A DNA stretch of 64,000 nt from Microbacterium marinilacus (GCF_019753765.1 NZ_JAIJZW010000008.1:122166-186165); one strand, 5' to 3'; positions 8,950 to 17,897 are shown, numbered from the stretch's first letter. The notes: generated by a model not told the origin, from the letters alone. Program-made: numbers and translations.

Positions 8950-10479
8950 TCAGCGTCCTCGCTTGCCGAAGGTCGGGTTGTGCACCTCGCCGAGCGTGAT
9001 GTGCACCGCCTGCTGGTCGGTGTAGAAGTCGATCGACCGGTAGCCGCCCTCGTGGCCCAGGCCCGACGCCTTGACGCCTCCGAACGGCGTGCGGAGGTCG
9101 CGCACGTTGTTCGAGTTGAGCCAGACCATGCCCGCCTCGATCGCCTGCGCGAAGTTGTGGGCGCGCGTGAGGTCGTTCGTCCACACGTACGCGGCGAGGC
9201 CGTACTTCGTCGCGTTCGCGAGCGCGAGGGCCTCCTCGTCGGTGTCGAACGGGGTGATGGCGACGACGGGGCCGAAGATCTCCTCCTGGAAGATGCGGGC
9301 GTCGGGAGCGACATCGGCGAACACCGTCGGAGACACGAAGTTGCCGCCCTCGAGGCCGTCCGGGGTTCCGCCTCCCGCCACCAGGCGGCCCTCCGACCTG
9401 CCGAGCTCGATGTAGGAGGTGACCTTCGCGTAGTGCTCGGGGTGCACCAGCGCGCCGACCTCGGTGGCGGGGTCGTGCGGGTAGCCGACCTTCACGCGCT
9501 CGGCCTGCGCGGCGTACCTCTCGACGAACTCGTCGTACACCTCGCGCTGGACGAGGATGCGGGATCCCGCGGTGCAGCGCTCGCCGTTGAGGGAGAAGAC
9601 GCCGAAGATGGTCGCGTCGATCGCCGCCGCGAGGTCGGCGTCGGCGAAGACGACCGCCGGGGACTTGCCGCCGAGCTCCATGGACAGGCCCTTCAGGTGG
9701 GGCGCGGCGTTCGCGAAGATGAGCTGTCCCGTGCGGCTCTCGCCCGTGAACGAGATGAGCGGGACGTCCGGGTGCGTGACGAGCGCGTCGCCGGCGTCCT
9801 CGCCGAGGCCGTGCACGAGGTTGAACACGCCTTCGGGCAGACCCGCCTCCTCGAAGATGCCGGCCCAGAGAGATGCCGAGAGCGGGGTGAACTCCGCCGG
9901 CTTCAGCACGACGGTGTTGCCGGTCGCGAGCGCGGGACCGAGCTTCCACGACTCGAGCATGAACGGGGTGTTCCACGGCGTGATGAGGCCGGCGACGCCG
10001 ATGGGCTTGCGGTTGACGTAGTTGATCTGACGGCCAGGCACCTTGAAGGTGTCGTCCGACTGCGCCACGACCAGGTCGGCGAAGAAGCGGAAGTTCTCGG
10101 CCGCACGGCGGGCCTGGCCCAGCGCCTGCGTGATCGGCAGCCCCGAGTCGAACGACTCGAGCTCGGCGAGGCGGGCGTCGCGGGACTCGACGATGTCGGC
10201 GATCCGGTGCAGGACCCGCGAGCGCTCGCGCGGCAGCATCCGGGGCCACGGCCCCTCGGCGAAGGCCGCGCGGGCGGCCGCCACCGCGGCGTCGACGTCG
10301 GCCTTCTTGCCGGCCGACGCGGCGATGTAGGTCTCGTTCGACACCGGGTCGAGCACGTCGAACGTGCCGCCGTCGAGCGAGTCGACGTGCCGGCCGCCGA
10401 TGTAGTGCTGGATCTTCGTCGGCAGGTCCGCCGGGACGTGCCGACGGTCGTACGCCGGGGCGGTGGAGGGGGTGCTCAT
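8950..10479 (-). CDS. hpaE: 5-carboxymethyl-2-hydroxymuconate semialdehyde dehydrogenase
   Basis: The product is 509 residues, a full-length aldehyde dehydrogenase. It has the NAD-binding PWNTPFML (168-175), the general base Glu268 in MELGGKSP and the nucleophile Cys302 in NGERCTAGS. HpaE oxidises the semialdehyde released by HpaD to 5-carboxymethyl-2-hydroxymuconate. Substrate assignment rests on its place between the dioxygenase and the FAH-type enzyme; the sequence alone only shows an aldehyde dehydrogenase of the betaine/HpaE branch. The start ATG is at 10479, preceded by GAGAGA-type purines. Confidence 0.9.
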   Translation of the reverse strand: MSTPSTAPAYDRRHVPADLPTKIQHYIGGRHVDSLDGGTFDVLDPVSNETYIAASAGKKADVDAAVAAARAAFAEGPWPRMLPRERSRVLHRIADIVESRDARLAELESFDSGLPITQALGQARRAAENFRFFADLVVAQSDDTFKVPGRQINYVNRKPIGVAGLITPWNTPFMLESWKLGPALATGNTVVLKPAEFTPLSASLWAGIFEEAGLPEGVFNLVHGLGEDAGDALVTHPDVPLISFTGESRTGQLIFANAAPHLKGLSMELGGKSPAVVFADADLAAAIDATIFGVFSLNGERCTAGSRILVQREVYDEFVERYAAQAERVKVGYPHDPATEVGALVHPEHYAKVTSYIELGRSEGRLVAGGGTPDGLEGGNFVSPTVFADVAPDARIFQEEIFGPVVAITPFDTDEEALALANATKYGLAAYVWTNDLTRAHNFAQAIEAGMVWLNSNNVRDLRTPFGGVKASGLGHEGGYRSIDFYTDQQAVHITLGEVHNPTFGKRGR

Positions 10480-10519
10480 CCGGGTTCTCTCCTCTGAGAA
10501 GGGACTGCGACAGGTGGGG

Positions 10520-11185
10520 TCAGCGCGACTCGAGGTAGGCGTTCATGGTGCGCCAGCGGTGCTGCCGGGCGGCCATCTCGATCTCGACGGGGTCGGCGCC
10601 GGTGCGGATCAGGTCGAGGATCTCGACGTGCTCCTCCACCGACTCGTGGGCGCGGCCGGGCACGAACGCGAACGTCGAGTCGCGCAGACCCTGCAGGCGC
10701 GCCCAGCCGCGGTGCACGAGGTCGAGGAGGTGGGGGTTCGGGCACGGCTCGAACAGCACGGCGTGGAAGTCCTGGTTCAGGCGCGTGAACGTCACCGGAT
10801 CGAAGTCGTCGAGCAGCGCCGCGAGGTGGTCGTTCACCGACTCGGCACGGGCGAGGTCGGCCGCGCCGAGCGCAGGGGCGGACAGCGCGGTGGCGATCCC
10901 CTCGACGACGCCGAGCGTCTGCATCGAGTGCACGTACTCGTCGCGGTCGACGATCGACACCCGCGCGCCCACGTTGCGCGCGAACTCGACGAGGCCCTCG
11001 GCCTCGAGACGGCGGATCGCCTCGCGCACCGGCACGACGCTCATGCCGAGCTGCTGGGCGACCGGCGCGAGCACGATGCGGTAGCCGGGCCCGAACTCCC
11101 GTCGCGCGATCCGCTCGCGCAGCCAGCCGTACGCGCGCTCGGACTTGCTCGCGGCTGCGGCGGTGGCCGTCTCGACGCTGGTCAT
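10520..11185 (-). CDS. GntR-family regulator with FCD effector domain, regulator of the hpa operon
   Basis: The product is 221 residues. The winged helix contains LAPVAQQLGMSVVPVREAIRRLEAEGLV, and the C-terminal helical FCD domain begins near residue 85. FCD regulators bind carboxylate effectors, often with a metal held by Asp and His residues; here NQDFHAVLF and a later EEHVEIL are the likely metal site. The gene lies inside the catabolic operon, four bases after the FAH-RraA fusion gene. It probably represses the operon by binding the palindrome at 12744-12755 and is released by an aromatic intermediate. That is inference from position. Confidence 0.88.
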   Translation of the reverse strand: MTSVETATAAAASKSERAYGWLRERIARREFGPGYRIVLAPVAQQLGMSVVPVREAIRRLEAEGLVEFARNVGARVSIVDRDEYVHSMQTLGVVEGIATALSAPALGAADLARAESVNDHLAALLDDFDPVTFTRLNQDFHAVLFEPCPNPHLLDLVHRGWARLQGLRDSTFAFVPGRAHESVEEHVEILDLIRTGADPVEIEMAARQHRWRTMNAYLESR

Positions 11186-11189
11186 GGGA

Positions 11190-12698
11190 TCACGCGTCCT
11201 CGGCGGGTGTGTCGGGCCCGTCCGACTCGGCCTCGTAGCGCGCACGCCAGTCGGCGTTCATCGGGAACAGCCCGTCGACGGGGTGCCCGGCGGCGACCTG
11301 GGCGGAGATCCACGCGTCCTCGGCCTCCTGCGCGAGCGCGGCGTCCGCGACCTCCTCGGCGAGGGCGGGCGGGATCACGATCACGCCGTCGTCGTCTCCG
11401 ACGATGACGTCGCCGGGCTGCACGACCGCGCCGCCGCAGGCGATCGTCACGTCGTGCTCCCACGGCACGTGCAGACGACCGAGCACGGCAGGATGGGCGC
11501 CTCGGCTGAACACCGGCAGGTCGAGGCCGGCGACCTGCGCGACATCGCGCACGCCCCCGTCGGTCACGATACCCGCCGCGCCGCGCACCTGCGCGCGGAG
11601 GGCGAGGATGTCGCCCAGCGTGCCGGAGCCGGTCTCGCCCCGTGCCTCGATCACGATGACCTCGCCCGGATCCACGGCGTCGAACACGCGCTTCTGAGCG
11701 TTGTAGCCACCGCCGAACTCGGCGAACAGGTCCTCGCGGAGCGGCACGAAGCGCAGGGTCCTCGCGGTGCCGACGAGCTTCGCGCCCGGCGCGATGCTCT
11801 GCGGCCCGTCGATGAAGACCGAGCGCAGGCCGCGCCGGCGCAGCTCCTGCGACAGCCCCGAGACCGGCGCGGCCATCAGCTTGTCGCGCACCGCGTCGGC
11901 GAGAGCGGCCGGCGTCTCGGCCAGCCCGGCCGCCGCGCGCGATCCCCACGCCTCCTCGCGCTGCGCGTCGTCCACGGACGGCAGCGAGCCGAGCGACCCG
12001 TCGAAGCGGCCGGCCCCATCGACCACGCGCGACACCAGACGACCGGTCGTGGGAGCCCCGGGTGCCTGGGGAGCGTCGACCTCGACCTCGATCACGTCCC
12101 CGGGGACGGCGACCGAAGACCCGGCAGGGGTGCCGGTGAGGATGACGTCGCCCACCTCGAGCGTGAGGTGCTGCGACAGGTCGGCGACGAGCTGCGCGAA
12201 GGGGAAGACCAGCCGGCCGGCGGCGGTGCGGTCTTCCTGCACCAGCTCGCCGTTGCGCCACGCACGGACGCGCAGCTCGGCGGGGTCGACAGTGCGCGCA
12301 TCGATCAGCGTCGGGCCCAGTGGCGTGTAGCCGTCGCGCCCCTTGTTGCGCAGGTTCGACCCCTTGTCGTTTCCGCGCAGGTCGTAGAGCCCCCAGTCGT
12401 TCGCCGCCGTGACCCAGCCGACATGGTCCCACGCCTGCTCGAGCGTCACCCGGCGGGCCGGAGCGCCGATGACCAGCGCGACCTCGCCCTCGAACGCCAG
12501 CAGCTCGGTGCCCTCGGGGCGCTCGACGTCCGTGCCGGGGGAGGCGACCGAGCTCGTCGGCTTCAGGAAGTACGACGGGGCCGCGGGCCGACGTCCGCGC
12601 TGCGCCGCCCGGGACTCGTAGGACAGGTGCACGGCGATGACCTTGCCGGGGACGGCCGGGAGCGCCGCGAAGCGGGCATCGATCGGCAGGTGGGTCAC
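11190..12698 (-). CDS. Fusion of a fumarylacetoacetate-hydrolase domain (HpaG-like) with a RraA-like aldolase/decarboxylase domain
   Basis: The product is 502 residues. Residues 1-230 are an FAH domain with metal ligands Glu70 and Glu72 (FEGEVALVIG) and Asp101, and the segment VGDVILTGTPAG. This fits 5-oxopent-3-ene-1,2,5-tricarboxylate decarboxylase / hydroxyhepta-diene-dioate isomerase (HpaG). Residues 265-465 are a RraA-like 4-hydroxy-4-methyl-2-oxoglutarate aldolase/oxaloacetate decarboxylase domain, with TDGGVRD (Arg384, Asp385) and GTLGDIL. The GTG at 12698 is chosen because AAGGAG lies six bases upstream; the open frame continues upstream without a signal. First gene of the hpa operon. 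In E. coli, HpaG is two FAH repeats, so the RraA partner is unusual. Confidence 0.85.
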   Translation of the reverse strand: MTHLPIDARFAALPAVPGKVIAVHLSYESRAAQRGRRPAAPSYFLKPTSSVASPGTDVERPEGTELLAFEGEVALVIGAPARRVTLEQAWDHVGWVTAANDWGLYDLRGNDKGSNLRNKGRDGYTPLGPTLIDARTVDPAELRVRAWRNGELVQEDRTAAGRLVFPFAQLVADLSQHLTLEVGDVILTGTPAGSSVAVPGDVIEVEVDAPQAPGAPTTGRLVSRVVDGAGRFDGSLGSLPSVDDAQREEAWGSRAAAGLAETPAALADAVRDKLMAAPVSGLSQELRRRGLRSVFIDGPQSIAPGAKLVGTARTLRFVPLREDLFAEFGGGYNAQKRVFDAVDPGEVIVIEARGETGSGTLGDILALRAQVRGAAGIVTDGGVRDVAQVAGLDLPVFSRGAHPAVLGRLHVPWEHDVTIACGGAVVQPGDVIVGDDDGVIVIPPALAEEVADAALAQEAEDAWISAQVAAGHPVDGLFPMNADWRARYEAESDGPDTPAEDA

Positions 12699-12743
12699 GT
12701 CGAGCTCCTTCGCTCTCGTCTCGCCGGTGGCGTCGTATCCGAA

Positions 12744-12755
12744 ATCATATACGAT
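12744..12755 (-). promoter_or_regulatory. GntR operator candidate overlapping the hpa promoter
   Basis: ATCATATACGAT on the plus strand (ATCGTATATGAT on the coding strand) is a 12-base palindrome with one mismatched pair, a common form for FCD-type GntR sites. It covers the -10 box of the hpa promoter, so binding would block RNA polymerase. The cognate protein would be the GntR encoded two genes downstream. Confidence 0.5.
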
Positions 12756-12771
12756 CCACTCGCGTCGGCAA
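12744..12771 (-). promoter_or_regulatory. Promoter of the hpa operon
   Basis: Reading the minus strand, TTGCCG (12771-12766) is followed after 16 bases by TATGAT (12749-12744), a five-of-six match to the -10 consensus. Transcription would start near 12737, about 40 bases before the GTG of the FAH-RraA gene. Confidence 0.55.
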
Positions 12772-12855
12772 GAGGCCCGGGCGTCGCGCAGCCCCCGCCG
12801 TGGGCACACGGACCGGGGCCGCCGCGGCCACGCCGCGTCAGCAGGTCGAGCGGAC

Positions 12856-13323
12856 TCAGAGCTGCTTTCGCATCTTGACCGTGGTGATCTCGTACCCGAC
12901 CGACTCGTACAGTGCGCGCGCGGTGGTGTTGTCGCCGAACACGCTCAGGCCCAGGGTGCGAGCGCCCGCCGATCGCGCGTGCTCCTCCGCGAGCCGCATC
13001 GCCGCCCGGCCATAGCCCTTGCCCCGGTGCTCGGCCTCGACGACGACGTCCCACACCCACCACGACGTCTCGTCCCCCGAGCTGTCACGACCGACCCAGA
13101 GGTACCCGACGGCGCCGGACGTGTCATGGACGAGGTCGAACACGGCGTTCTCCGTCGTAGGGGCCCCGGCGGGGAAGGCCCGCTCCAGTGACTCGGTCGC
13201 CTTCTGCGCCGCAGCGTGCGGCGTCTCGCCGGCGGCGATCAGGTCTGTCTCGTACGCGGCGCGACACCGCTCCTGCCAGGCGGGGAACCGCTGTGCGGTC
13301 ATCGGGACGAGGGCGATCGGCAT
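12856..13323 (-). CDS. GNAT-family N-acetyltransferase
   Basis: The product is 155 residues. It carries the acetyl-CoA binding motif A in VVVEAEHRGKGYGRAAMRLAEEHA (Q/RxxGxG/A form) and motif B in LSVFGDNTTARALYESVGY. This is a single GNAT domain of normal length with no fused partner. The acceptor substrate cannot be deduced. It is separated from the hpa operon by its own intergenic region and reads on the same strand. Confidence 0.85.
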   Translation of the reverse strand: MPIALVPMTAQRFPAWQERCRAAYETDLIAAGETPHAAAQKATESLERAFPAGAPTTENAVFDLVHDTSGAVGYLWVGRDSSGDETSWWVWDVVVEAEHRGKGYGRAAMRLAEEHARSAGARTLGLSVFGDNTTARALYESVGYEITTVKMRKQL

Positions 13324-13454
13324 GCGACCAGTCTGACAGCGCCTCGGTCTCGCTCATCCGGCGGCGCGGCGCGGCGATGCCGGCGGGCTGCGGAAGGCGA
13401 GCACCAGCGGAACGGCAGGGCCGGATCGTCCCTTCGGGACGCGTCCCGAGGCCG

Positions 13455-14960
13455 TCAGGAGGCCTGTGGGCCGAGCCCTCGGGCGATCGCGGCGGTCGCC
13501 GCGAGCCAGGCGCGCTGCGTCGCCGGGCGGAGGGCGCCGTAGTGCAGGAAGCCCCCGGTCATCGCGGGATCGTAGGGGATCGCGACGACCTCGCGGCTCA
13601 GCGCCTCGTAGCCCTCGACCACGTTGCGCACGTCCGACGCCTGGGCGTACTGGTCCGCCTGGCTGACGACCGCGACCGAGCCTCTGACGAGCGCCGCCGA
13701 CCGCTCGTCGCGTTCGGCGAGCGCCTCGAGCAGGAGGGCACCCGCCTCCGCGTGCTCCGCCCTCGTGGTCGTCGCGACCACGAGCTGGTCGGTCCGCTCG
13801 ATCATCTGTCGCCACATCGGGTCGGACTCGTCGTTGCCCGAGTCCATCACGATGAGGCGGTAGTACTTCGCGGCCACCGCATGGATCCGGTCCACGTCCT
13901 CGCGCTCTACCCGCTGCTCGTGCGCGAGCAGCACGGGCCGCGAACGCAGCACGTCGTACCGGTCGCGGGTCTGGTGATGCACATAGCGGGCGAGGTCTGC
14001 GGACTGCGCGCTCGCCGACAGCAGGCGCTCGGTCTCGGGCAGCAGGTCGTGCAGGCTCGCGTCGTGCGGGCCCTGCTCGGTGCGCCAGCCCAGGGTCCCG
14101 CGGGTCTGGTTGTTGTCCCACGCGAGCACCCCCACACCGCCGTATCGGGCGAACACCGCCGCGGTCAGGATCGTCGTCGGGGTCTTGCCCGATCCGCCCT
14201 TGCCGTTCACGATCGCGATCGTGCGGGGGCCGGGCCAGTGCTGCGACACCGTCGACATGTCGGCGCGCTCCGCCCGCTCGGCGGCGTTCGGGGACATGCG
14301 CATCCCGAGCCGGATCAGCGCTCCGCGCCAGCCGCGCGACGCCGGCTCCTCGAGCCTCTCGGGGGTGAGGAACGACCGGCGGCCGTCCGCGGCGCCGCCT
14401 CTGCGTGCGCCCGGCCGCGTCGTCGGGCCCGGGGTGGGCGACGCGGCGGCGGGCGGCACGGCCGCGACGTCCGCCACGAGGGCGTCCGCTCCGGCCGTCG
14501 CCCGGTCGTCGATCGCAGCGGAGCGCGGCACCGGCGCCGGGGCGGCCGGCTGCGGCGCCTCGCGTCGGCGCCGCGCGGGCGAGTCGTCGCTCGGGTCGTC
14601 CACCACATCGCTGTCGTCGTCATCGAGGTCGTAGGGGGTGCTGGGCACGGGCGAGCCCGTGCCGCTCCCCTCGCCACGGCTCGCCGGGGCGGGCGGCTGT
14701 TCCTCGGGGACATCCTGGTCCGGCTCGACCTCGCCCGAGGCGCTGACGACGAGGGGCCAGACGCCGTCGGGCTCGGTGACCCGCACCCGCACGGGGAGGC
14801 CGCGCTCCGCGGCCAGCGCGATGGTGTGCAGCATGACGGCCTCACGTCCGGCGTCGATGGTCGACGTGCCGAACTCCGTGACGGCCTCGCCCGCGACGAT
14901 CCTGGCCGACCCGTCCTCGTGCACCGTCGCCAGCAGCGCCGGATCGTCCGAACCGCCCAT
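13455..14960 (-). CDS. MinD/ParA-like P-loop ATPase with disordered linker (EspI-like, type VII secretion-related family)
   Basis: The product is 501 residues. Residues 1-75 form a small N-terminal domain. Residues 76-200 are a Pro/Ala/Asp-rich, low-complexity linker. From about 208 follows a short SRGWRGALIRLGM element and then a ParA-type ATPase with the deviant Walker A KGGSGKT (254-260) and a Walker B-like LIVMDSGNDES. The element before the P-loop resembles the pattern in mycobacterial EspI and other MinD-like proteins linked to ESX secretion. No other ESX gene is visible nearby. The ATG at 14960 follows GGGAGGAG. Function here is unknown; it may control secretion or positioning of an envelope complex. 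Confidence 0.8.
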   Translation of the reverse strand: MGGSDDPALLATVHEDGSARIVAGEAVTEFGTSTIDAGREAVMLHTIALAAERGLPVRVRVTEPDGVWPLVVSASGEVEPDQDVPEEQPPAPASRGEGSGTGSPVPSTPYDLDDDDSDVVDDPSDDSPARRRREAPQPAAPAPVPRSAAIDDRATAGADALVADVAAVPPAAASPTPGPTTRPGARRGGAADGRRSFLTPERLEEPASRGWRGALIRLGMRMSPNAAERAERADMSTVSQHWPGPRTIAIVNGKGGSGKTPTTILTAAVFARYGGVGVLAWDNNQTRGTLGWRTEQGPHDASLHDLLPETERLLSASAQSADLARYVHHQTRDRYDVLRSRPVLLAHEQRVEREDVDRIHAVAAKYYRLIVMDSGNDESDPMWRQMIERTDQLVVATTTRAEHAEAGALLLEALAERDERSAALVRGSVAVVSQADQYAQASDVRNVVEGYEALSREVVAIPYDPAMTGGFLHYGALRPATQRAWLAATAAIARGLGPQAS

Positions 14961-15222
14961 GTCGCTCCTCCCGCGGCGCGCCCCAGACGCGCAGAGTGCC
15001 GCCACACCCCACAGTAGCCATCGCCTCTGCCCGCCTCCTCGCGAAGTTGTGCTCGTCCTCTCCCGTCGAGCGGGCGGGAGACCCCCATATTCCTCGCGAT
15101 CCCGAAACTTCAGGGATTCTTGCTCTTGTCATTCGTGGAAGACGGCGCGTTCTGCTTCCTAGGCTCGAAGCGAGAGCCGCGCGGGAGACCCCCCGCTATC
15201 TACGAAGGAGTGATGAGCGAGC
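14961..15222. other. Intergenic region between the divergent ParA-like and GAPDH genes
   Basis: These 262 bases carry no gene. A short inverted repeat, ATCCC (15099-15103) and GGGAT (15113-15117), lies in the middle. GAAGGAG (15204-15210) serves the GAPDH start. Two divergent promoters must be here, but no convincing -35/-10 pair could be fixed by eye. Confidence 0.5.
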
Positions 15223-16776
15223 GTGAGCGACAACCGAGAGGCACCCCGCTACGAGCAGCACCGGGCCGAATGGATCGCCCGTGAGGAGCTGGCAGAGCGG
15301 ATGATCCCGCTCATCGGCCGTCTGTATCGCACGCACGGCATCGTGACGTCGATCCACGGGCGCCGGCTCATCAACCGCTCGCCGATCGAGATCCTCAAGG
15401 CCCACCGCTTCGCTCGCCTGCACGGAGACGACGTGCTGAACCCGACCAAGACGTACGCGCTGCTCGAGGCGGTCGAAAGGGCCGGCCCGGGCGCCTCGTC
15501 GATCGACGTGGCGCGGCTCGTGTCGCGCTACGACGACGAGGGCGGCACCTACGAGCCGGCGCAGCTCGAGGCGTTCCTGCGCCGGGAACTGGCAGCCGTC
15601 ATCGATGCGGACGCGCCGAAGCCGACGGACGTGGTCCTCTACGGATTCGGGCGCATCGGGCGGCTGCTGGCCCGCATCCTGCTGGCCCACACGGGCAACG
15701 GCTCCGGGCTGCGCCTGCGCGCCATCGTGGTGCGCAGGGGCGGCGACGCCGACCTCAAGAAGCGCGCGAGCCTGCTGCGCCGCGACTCCGTCCACGGTCC
15801 GTTCGCCGGCTCGATCGAGGTCGACGAGGAGAACGACACCATCCTCGCCAACGGCACCCTGATCCAGGTGATCTACTCGGACGATCCCGCGACCGTCGAC
15901 TACGAGCGATACGGCATCCACGACGCGATCATCGTGGACAACACCGGCCGGTGGCGCGACGAGGCGGGGCTGTCGCAGCACCTCCGCGCGAAGGGTGCCG
16001 CACGCGTGCTGCTGACGGCACCGGGCAAGGGCGACATCAAGAACATCGTGTACGGCGTCAACGGCGAGGCGATCACGGACGAGGACGCGATCCTCTCTGC
16101 CGCCTCGTGCACGACGAACGCCATCACGCCGGTGCTCGGCGTGCTCGACGAGTCGTTCGGGGTGGTGCGCGGCCACGTCGAGACCGTGCACTCGTTCACC
16201 AACGACCAGAACCTGATCGACAACTTCCACAAGGGCGATCGCCGAGGCCGCTCGGCGGTGCTCAACATGGTCATCGCCGAGACGGGCGCGGCGAAGGCCG
16301 TCGCGAAGGCGCTGCCGCAGCTGGCGGGGAAGCTCTCCGGAAACGCCATCCGCGTGCCCACCCCGGACGTCTCGCTCGCCATCCTGAACCTGCAGCTGGG
16401 CCGAGCCACGACGAAGGACGAGCTCAACGGCTTCCTGCGCCAGGTCTCGCTGAGCTCGCCCATGCGCCAGCAGGTCGACTACATCGAATCGCCGGAGGTG
16501 GTCTCGACGGACTTCGTCGGCAGCAACCGCGCGGGCATCGTGGACGGGCTGGCGACGATCGTCGACGAGGACGGCGACAACGTCGTCCTCTACGTCTGGT
16601 ACGACAACGAGTACGGCTACTCGTGCCAGGTCGTGCGGGTGATCGAGAAGATGGCCGGCGCGCATCCGACAGTGCTGCCCGAGCGTCGTGCCGTCATCGC
16701 GGAGCCCGTGGCCGCCGAGCGATCCGGCGATGCGCTGGACGACTCGCGCGTCGGGGCGGTCCCCGCCACCGTCTGA
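15223..16776 (+). CDS. gap: Glyceraldehyde-3-phosphate dehydrogenase with N-terminal extension
   Basis: The product is 517 residues, against about 335 for ordinary GAPDH. An extension of about 135 residues precedes the Rossmann domain (GFGRIGR, 141-147). The catalytic Cys296 is in ASCTTNAITPV. The C-terminus has the usual WYDNEYGYS motif. It oxidises glyceraldehyde 3-phosphate with NAD(P) and phosphate. Extended GAPDHs of this type occur in several actinobacteria and other groups; the extension is predicted helical and of unknown role. The GTG at 15223 is the first possible start (stop codon just upstream), with GAAGGAG somewhat far at 12 bases. Cofactor preference cannot be read safely. Confidence 0.88.
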   Translation: MSDNREAPRYEQHRAEWIAREELAERMIPLIGRLYRTHGIVTSIHGRRLINRSPIEILKAHRFARLHGDDVLNPTKTYALLEAVERAGPGASSIDVARLVSRYDDEGGTYEPAQLEAFLRRELAAVIDADAPKPTDVVLYGFGRIGRLLARILLAHTGNGSGLRLRAIVVRRGGDADLKKRASLLRRDSVHGPFAGSIEVDEENDTILANGTLIQVIYSDDPATVDYERYGIHDAIIVDNTGRWRDEAGLSQHLRAKGAARVLLTAPGKGDIKNIVYGVNGEAITDEDAILSAASCTTNAITPVLGVLDESFGVVRGHVETVHSFTNDQNLIDNFHKGDRRGRSAVLNMVIAETGAAKAVAKALPQLAGKLSGNAIRVPTPDVSLAILNLQLGRATTKDELNGFLRQVSLSSPMRQQVDYIESPEVVSTDFVGSNRAGIVDGLATIVDEDGDNVVLYVWYDNEYGYSCQVVRVIEKMAGAHPTVLPERRAVIAEPVAAERSGDALDDSRVGAVPATV

Positions 16777-16853
16777 AGCCGCCCGGCGACTACCCTTGAG
16801 GGGCGGGCCGATCGGTCCGCTCCGCAGGAGAACCGTGCTGCAGGGGAGGCGCC

Positions 16854-17447
16854 GTGGGACGCAACGCAGACGCCATCGACGAGGGCGTGGCGATCGCGCT
16901 GGCGGCCGCGCGCCTGTCGGTCAAGAACACGATCCTCGTGAGCACGATCTCGCTGGGGGAGTCGTTCGATTCCCAGCACTTCACGGGTACGGCGCGGGGG
17001 GTGCTCATCGCCCTCGCCGACGAGCAGGCGGCGGCCGCCGAATCGGTCTCCCGCGCCCGGAAGGCGGCGTGGGGCCGGCACACCCAGCCGCACGGCACGC
17101 ACGATTATCGCGACCGCGACGTCCGCAACCTCCGTCGACGCGCGAAGCAGTATGCGGGCGTCGCTAAGGCTCTGCGGGTCAAGGCCGAGGAGCCGGACGA
17201 GCTGCGCGCGATCGTGGAGGGCGCCCGAGAGGCCGCCTGGCATGACGTCGAGGTCAACCTGCAGGGCCGTCTGAGGGTCGAGGCCATGCGTCCCGATCAG
17301 GACCCCGACTACGCGTCGATGCGAGACGCCCGGATGCAGGCGCTCAGGCTCGTAGACCTGCAGAAGCTCTCGGCGCAGGCGCGTCGCCGTCGGAAGGTCG
17401 GCGCCGCCGCAGACGACGACGCGGCGGACGCGGTCGACGTCTCCTGA
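16854..17447 (+). CDS. Conserved hypothetical protein
   Basis: The product is 197 residues and charged, with a largely helical character and a basic middle (RNLRRRAKQYAGVAKALRVKAEE). No signal peptide, membrane segment or known motif was seen. I recall similar proteins in Microbacteriaceae, sometimes labelled asparagine synthase without basis. The GTG at 16854 follows GGAGGCGCC. Monocistronic in appearance, between GAPDH and a small stress-type protein on the other strand. Confidence 0.65.
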   Translation: MGRNADAIDEGVAIALAAARLSVKNTILVSTISLGESFDSQHFTGTARGVLIALADEQAAAAESVSRARKAAWGRHTQPHGTHDYRDRDVRNLRRRAKQYAGVAKALRVKAEEPDELRAIVEGAREAAWHDVEVNLQGRLRVEAMRPDQDPDYASMRDARMQALRLVDLQKLSAQARRRRKVGAAADDDAADAVDVS

Positions 17448-17486
17448 GAGTCGTCTCGCGCGCCCGCCGCGTGTGGCGGTCGGGGG

Positions 17487-17684
17487 TCAGTCGCCCCGCA
17501 GCTCTTCCTTGACCTCGTTGCGGTTCTGCACCCGGTCGCGGTCGTGCTCCGCCTTCTTCACGTCTGCCTCGGCCTTGGCCTCGTCGGCCTTGTCTCCGAT
17601 GCGGTCGGTGGTGTCGTCCCACGCATCCTTCGCCTTGCGTGCGGCGGTCTGCGCGGCGTCCTTAGCGTCGTCCAGGATTCCCAT
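17487..17684 (-). CDS. Small hydrophilic CsbD/LEA-like protein
   Basis: The product is 65 residues, almost entirely charged and helical, rich in Lys, Asp, Glu and Ala (DDAKDAAQTAARKAKDAWDD). This composition and spacing resemble CsbD-like or LEA-like stress proteins, but no diagnostic motif is present. The ATG at 17684 has GAGGAG seven bases upstream. Function not known. Confidence 0.6.
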   Translation of the reverse strand: MGILDDAKDAAQTAARKAKDAWDDTTDRIGDKADEAKAEADVKKAEHDRDRVQNRNEVKEELRGD

Positions 17685-17897
17685 GTCGGCTCCTCTCGTC
17701 ATCGGATGGTTCTCGTCCGATGTCGGACATCGGATCTATCTCGACAGTAGGTCGCGGCGGGGCGGCGGCACAGGGGCTTGCGGTGGGGCCCGCGGAGCGT
17801 TATCGAGCGACGCGCCCGGCCCGCCGAGCGGGCAGCCTCGATTCGCGGACGACTGCCGGGGTGATGTACAGTAGACGGGTTGCCGAGGCAACGGAAA

